64,000 nucleotides of DNA from Sebastes aleutianus (taxonomy: Eukaryota; Chordata; Actinopteri; Perciformes; Sebastidae): assembly GCA_916700875.1 (NCBI GenBank), contig CAKAKS010000031.1, positions 17,327,148 through 17,391,147 of the forward strand. Direction: 5' to 3'. Of this stretch, positions 58,635-64,000 are shown piece after piece. The position numbers and the translations under genes were made by a program. The notes under the pieces are model-generated. The model searched no databases, had not been told where the DNA came from, and saw nothing but the letters and a program-made list of their open reading frames with translations. Position 1 is the first letter of the stretch. Every line of letters starts with the position of its first letter.

Positions 58635-59689
58635 GGTTTAAACTAAAATAGTTGCCCCAGATGATGCAGTCTGGGGCAAATCTACCTCTCATAATGTGAC
58701 ACATTTAATAAACTGTGATTTCATCCACGAGGGGCTAAGTGTAGAAACGTGGAGAACATTTTCTCTCAAGTCCCCCTCCCCTTTGAAGCAAACATCCCCC
58801 TGCTGGTGTTCAGACGCTGGCTTCAAAACAAAATGCAGGCAGGAAATTGTTTCTGTGAGCCAGAACTCAAGTGTTGGTTGAGTCACTCTTATTGATCAAA
58901 AACGCCGCCGAACCCCTGCAGGTATATTGCGGTCTTTTTGTTTCCAGTAGAATTGAAGCTGTAATTTTACCTCAAAGACCCTACAACCCCATGATCCCCC
59001 CCCCCGCCCACACAGGTGTTCTCACTTATTCTGCCTGATTAGAGCTCTTCTTCCTGTTTCCCTCACACTTCGTTAGCTTTGTGGCACCTGTTACAGCAGA
59101 GCAAATTACAGCTTCATCATTCTTATTGGTACATGGGGTTTGGTGACCTCATATAAACCCTGCATGGCTCCGCCCAATTTCAACCTGAGCGGAGGTCTAA
59201 TCAGCCAGAGTGAGAGCACTTGTACATTGCATTTCATTTGATGATGCCTGGTGTGTATTAAACTGCCAGGCCCGTTGCACATGTTACGCAAGCATGTGCA
59301 GCAATGAAAAGAAAAGTACAACTTGCATTCCTCTCACATACTTAAAAATTCCATCCTTAAATTATATATGGACATGCGTGTGCATATATAATTCAAGTGC
59401 TTGGGGCTATATTATGTGATTCAGGTAACCATAAGTTAAGACAAAAGGTGAACAAAAGGTCATTTGAATGCAAGTTGTCCTAAGAAGTGTACAATTTTCT
59501 ACTTTTACCTTTTACTTTCTCAATGTATCCTCATTCAACGGTTCTTATATCTTACAAAAAAGTTATTCCTCATTTTCCATGCATTTTTGCTATGGATGTC
59601 CTGCAACATGTGATGAATGTCCAACAAATGTCGCACGAATGTGTCAATTTCTGCTTATTATGCGTACAGTCTTTTCAAAACATACTTCC
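58635..59689. other. Unique DNA with a C/G run
   Basis: No gene recognised. A run of eleven C's within 'gatcccccc...gcccac' (58996-59011) gives several adjacent G-tracts on the minus strand, a possible G-quadruplex. Confidence 0.45.
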
Positions 59690-59840
59690 GGCACCAAACG
59701 TGACAGGAAACCAAACTACTCAATTAGGTCTAGGAAAAGATTTTGGTTTGGGTTTAAATAACTGGCACAATGTTAGTACGGAAATACGTCAGGTCAAGTC
59801 AATTCTATTTGTATAGCCCAAAATCACAAATCAATGTGCC
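59690..59840 (+). repeat. Family E remnant followed by a SINE/LINE tail
   Basis: 'caattaggtctaggaaaaga' is decayed family E text. 'ggtcaagtcaattctatttg' with 'tatagcccaaaatcac' is a retroposon tail related to that at 10085. Confidence 0.5.
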
Positions 59841-59867
59841 AACCATTTACCTGTGGGAGCAAACGAG

Positions 59868-59918
59868 GGCAATAATAATAATAGCAATAATAATAATATA
59901 TAATAATAATATAAATCG
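59868..59918. repeat. Imperfect (AAT)n microsatellite
   Basis: 'aataataataatagcaataa' and following variants. Confidence 0.85.
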
Positions 59919-62282
59919 GCTTGTTTTATGCACAACCTAGAATAAAATCATGATAAAAATCTGTTTGCATACGTTTTGGTTGGTGTCGCCGTCCAAATTC
60001 TGTCATCCAGAAAGTGGAAAAAAGGTTCTCTGACTTTATTAAGTATCATGCAACAGTATTACATTTTATGATGTGGTTTATTCAGTGTCATTAGCCCCTG
60101 ACAATTGCTACAACAAAACAATGTTAAGTGTTCCTTTTTATATGCTGATGGACATACAGCTTCTAACTGTGGAGGGACTGTTAACAGATCCTGCTGCTAT
60201 TCAACCAGACCCCATCCACTCTTTCATCAACTCCATCTTCCCTGCCATCCATCTTCTCACACAAAATGTAATGTACCTGATGAGGCCATTGTTGAGCGAA
60301 AATTTCCTATGATCTCCTGGATCCGGGGGGAAAATGCTGCACACTGTGACAATAATGCTCATCATTTGCAATTACCTGCATGCGCACATCCCCCCAAAAC
60401 AAATGACACTTAATGATAGCAGTCCTTATGAGGGACATAAAGGAGCTCATGAGCAAAATTAGATGCTGACAAAACATCTTATGTTTGTGATTTATTTATT
60501 TATTTGCACATATATTTTTTGGCAGGAGAAAAGCAGGGGGATATCTTATGTAACTCGCACGGTGTTTATTCATCAATTATGCGTTGTAGCTAAGTAATGC
60601 CGCCAGTGTTTATGTAGGGGCAGCATGAACATGTCTGTGTTTGGAAACACTGCAGCTTTGTTTATGTACGACAGAATGAACAGATGATGTTTGGAAACTG
60701 CAGCTTCTGGTTTGCTACCGAAAAACCCACCGGCTGGATGATGAGAGACGGTCCATGAATATCAGAAACATTCAGTTATTGACACTATAGAAATACAACA
60801 TTAAAGGTGATATTGATAACTTTGAAAGTATTCAGCTACTAGATGTTGCATTCTCCCTCTCCCGTTCCATTGCATTTACTTCACAACTAGTCGTTGCCAG
60901 GCACTTACCGTCACTCTTCCGTTTATCGAGTTCTTCCACATTAACTAACGACACACAGATACCACACGTCGTCTTACTGTTGCCAAACGTTGGATATCTT
61001 CTGCAGAGATAAACAAAACATTAATTTTTGATCCGCCAAATTTTTTTAAATGATTAATTCACAATTATAATATTTTTTTTTTCAGGAAAAGGCTGTGGAT
61101 GTTTTTTGTTTTTTTTTGCTTTTGTTTTTTTAAAAATATTATTCTACATAAAAAATGTATCAATAAGACCTTTAATACAACATACATATCACATGTGTAA
61201 AACTACTATTTCCAAGATCAAGATTAAACTTTCAAGCTTAGTTGTGCAAAATAAAAAAAATTATAAAAACATACAATTTCAATTAATGAAGCCATTTGTA
61301 CCTTTCAAAGTAAACTCACGTTGCAAATTTGAAACCAATATTCAAGCTACACCCACAGTATTCTCACACATAAGAACCTCAAACATTTGAAGGTCAGCCA
61401 AAAGCAGTACTTCACTCACAAGCCCACCTTCTGTCAGTGAAGGCTTTTTAAGCACCTTGGATATTTGTTCAGAGGAATAAAGGAGGAGTGGAGGAGGATG
61501 TTCAGAGTATAACGGGAAACAATATGCAGGTTAACTGGAAATCGAAATAGCCGTTCACATAATTCAAATGCACTGACATTTTGACTCAGACACCACACAA
61601 AAATGCTACAAACAGCTAATCCACATCAGTGAATTGGGACTTAAACACCTCTGCAGTCGGATATTATTCTCACTCATCACTACATGTGAGTGAGTGTGTC
61701 TTGAACCTCCCACCCATCAGTACAAATGATAAGAAGTTTGAAGCGTTGTTTGCTGTCGCTCGATAGCTTATATGCTGAGGGCCTCAAAGTAATTTGCTCC
61801 TTCACAATGGAAAGTTAATGTCCTAAAATCTGTCTTCCGTTGATAGAAAAGTTACAAACTGTGACTCCAATGGACTCCAAATGGCCTGTCACACCTGTAT
61901 CACTGTCATAGTGGCCAGCTTGTAAAGTGCACCCAGTGTACCACTTTCCAATGAGCTCGGCGTGACGATTATTATTCAACAGGTGCATTACAGCAGAGGA
62001 GGTTTTCAATGAGAAAAACATCATAAATGCAATATACTGTTGATTAAAGTCACAGGGCATGAACACAATACTGATGCTGATACTGTAGGAATATTTTGAA
62101 ATATTATACTCGGTAGGCCATTTGTTTGATGGACCCAGTTAATTGCATTCACCCATGACTAGCCAACCGCTTTTGGTTCTGTATTTTTTATACATTATAG
62201 ATCCAAGACGTTCTCATCCCAACTCCCTTTTTTTTAGACCCCTTGGCAACACTTTTTGTTTTCAGTAAAGATATGCTTAATT
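59919..62282. other. Unique DNA, no gene recognised
   Basis: Poly-T tracts at 61070-61135. Overlapping frames at 60073-60413 lack known domains. A CpG-bearing stretch at 60840-60990 may be repeat-derived ('cttaccgtcactcttccgtt') but I cannot place it. Confidence 0.45.
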
Positions 62283-62628
62283 CAGTGGGCTACCTCCGGG
62301 TCTGATAAGTGAAGCCAACATGGAAGTGCCTTAAACTTGCATTATTTTGTAATAGCCAACAGGGGGCGACTCCTCTGGTTGCAAAAATAAGTCTGATTGT
62401 ATAGAAGTCTATGAGGAAATGAGCCTACTTCTCACTTGATTTATTACCTCAGTAAACATTTATGGTCTCAATCACAAGTTTCAAGTCTTCTTCAATACAA
62501 CATGATGTTAATTTCGTAAATTATGGTGCCAATGAGAGTCAAATAGACCATAAAGCAGGGTATACTTTAGGGCGTGGCTACCTTGTGATTGACTGGTCAC
62601 TACCATGGCGTTGTCCGGTCTTGGTGTT
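62283..62628 (+). repeat. Interspersed repeat with 'cagggggcgactcctctggt'
   Basis: 'aacatggaagtgccttaaac', 'agggggcgactcctctggtt', 'gattgtatagaagtctatga' and 'ggcgtggctaccttgtgatt' are in the order of a fish interspersed repeat I remember from many untranslated regions. The class is not known to me. A 93-codon frame over it is spurious. Confidence 0.6.
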
Positions 62629-62635
62629 CTGTGTT

Positions 62636-62812
62636 TTTCAATTCATGAAAGGTTTCTACCCGCTAAAGGGGAGTTTTTCCTTGCCATTGTCGCATAAGAA
62701 TGCATGTTCATTTGGGATCTCTTGTTGGGTCTCTAAATTATAGAGTACGTTCTAGACCTGCTATGAAAAGCATCTCGAGATAACTTCTGTTATGTAATTG
62801 AATTGAAAGTAT
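62636..62812 (+). repeat. LINE/SINE 3' tail
   Basis: 'aggtttctacccgctaaagg', 'gagtttttccttgccattgt', 'gtctagacctgct'-type text ('acgttctagacctgctatga') and 'gagataacttctgttatgta' followed by 'ttgaattgaa' form the well-known fish retroposon 3' tail, which normally ends in a GAATT-type short repeat. 5'-truncated, no coding part. Confidence 0.7.
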
Positions 62813-64000
62813 AACCAATTGGGTCTCCTGAAAATGTCTTATTCAGCATTTGGTTGTGCTCACTGTAAAGTCACTAAATCCTGACAGATATGTTGTAGAA
62901 GTACATAAGTTTCTAGGATTTTACTTTTATTTTTAAACACAAAATAGGCCCTAAATATGTAAAAAGCCAAAGGGTACTTTGGATAGTTCTTCAATTCTAC
63001 AGGACATGTAGAAAAGTAGATATCCACGGGGACAGAAGCATCGACTTGGCATTAATGGACTTGTCTCTGCGTTTGTGCCCATAGTTAAGAATTCCACGGA
63101 CAGGAATTTAGTGGAGTTTGCAGGCTACATTAACTCTGACTGCACCACACACTCCATTTGTACCTCCCTGCATCCATAATTTACTCATTTTCTCTACAGA
63201 CTGTTCTTGTTTTGCCTTGGGCACTAATATCCACTCACAGGTGTACGTCCGTGTGCACACTCACACATTAGCCCACACAGACGCACATGCTCTGGCTCTG
63301 GCCCCGTTTCTGGGAGTTTCTAATGTCCTTGTTTTTCTCTTTTTGCTTTTTTTTTTTACTGTTATCTCTGAGAAGGACTTCGTATTCTCCTCTGCTGCCA
63401 CCTCATTCTAAACTTTCTGAATACCACCTTATCATTAGAATCTAACCCCAGAGGACCTTGTTACTTACTCTGTCACTTCGTACACAAAAAGGATTAATTA
63501 TAATGTGGAATCCTAACCATTCAATAGGTTCTTCATGTAACAAGCAAGAGAGAAAGATCAAGGAAGAAAGAAAATAAACTTTTCTGTGAGAAGGGAAGTG
63601 TTATGTGGGTTTTATTGAGACCATTTGAGGCTGTGATGTAGGTGCAGAAAAGAAATCGCAGACAGATTTTCTGTACTGCAGATATACTGTAGTTGAGGAC
63701 TCAACAGCAAAGCTTCGAGGTCATTACACTAACAAACTTTAGAAAAGCCTGAAATCAGGACTGGGCAAAAAAACATGTAAGAAATCAAAAGGGATGGGAA
63801 CTTTTTGTTGTACTGAATGTGAATTGAAGTATTGACAACTTTCAAATACTTAAAACTGACATTTTAGCCCTGTCTCCTAACAAGTATATTCCCATACAAC
63901 AAAACTGCATTATGAATAATGTTTCGAGAGAAACATATTTTGTTTTGGACTACATTTGTTTTTGATGTATCACAAATATGTTTGTAAAAAATTCTGTGTA
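62813..64000. other. Unique DNA to the window end, no gene recognised
   Basis: No transposon or coding signature. A 97-codon frame (63118-63411) contains a (CA)n-like segment and a poly-T run and is taken as chance. Confidence 0.45.

Noticed and set aside
1..64000. CRISPR array, bacterial operon, riboswitch or prophage
   Set aside because: No regularly spaced direct repeats with unique spacers, no packed reading frames and no ribosome-binding context. The sequence is clearly vertebrate.

Overview
This window looks like nuclear DNA from a teleost fish, most likely a percomorph. It is AT-rich, has no operon-like gene packing, and its open reading frames are short and overlapping. It is crowded with decayed interspersed repeats of kinds I recognise from fish genomes. 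I find no intact protein-coding gene. The only recognisable coding similarity is three dead transposon fragments: a LINE ORF2 C-terminus (about 6245-6640), a Tc1-type transposase end (32393-32600) and an L1-type ORF1 C-terminus on the minus strand (34675-35010). The window is best read as intergenic or intronic sequence.

Layout. Eight repeat families, named A-H here, recur. Family A (hAT-like, TIR TAGGGCTGTCAA, 8-bp target duplications) has six copies, at 3.9, 5.4, 31.5, 43.5, 45.4 and 54.7 kb. Family B (TTAA-flanked) has two, at 17.2 and 57.8 kb, and shares a core of roughly 330 bp with A. Family C is an unclassified repeat rich in 'ggatggattgccatgaaat'-type text, at 3.4, 18.3, 21.3, 29.6, 36.5 and 48.3-49.0 kb. 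Family D (TTAA, perfect 14-bp TIR) is at 22.9 and 51.9 kb. Family E (TIR elements carrying 'ttaggtttaggcaac' text and often a tRNA-Asp-like module) is at 1.8, 8.6, 15.4, 36.8, 38.3, 50.2 and 59.7 kb, with fragments at 18.5 and 43.3 kb. Families F, G and H have two copies each. Single elements include a three-level nest of hAT-type elements (25.7-27.5 kb), a tRNA-derived SINE inside a D element (23.7-24.0 kb), two foldback elements (33.2 and 41.0 kb), and minisatellites at 43.3 kb (13 bp) and 53.2 kb (41 bp).

Between the repeats are stretches of unique DNA, some keeping more CpG than their surroundings (19.5-19.9, 22.3-22.7, 32.8-33.1, 40.2-40.6, 41.5-41.9 kb). These are the best places to look for conserved regulatory elements. 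Two short in-frame segments with plausible splice sites (50849-51064 and 8042-8200) are offered as weak exon candidates. The first contains four AGGTCA half-sites in DR1 spacing.

Nothing here works together as a gene system. The interest lies in how the transposons were built from one another: the shared core of A and B, the tRNA-like module in E, and the nested insertions with visible target duplications. Family assignments rest on motifs I can read and on remembered fish repeats. No database search was run, and most element boundaries are good to about 10-30 bp.
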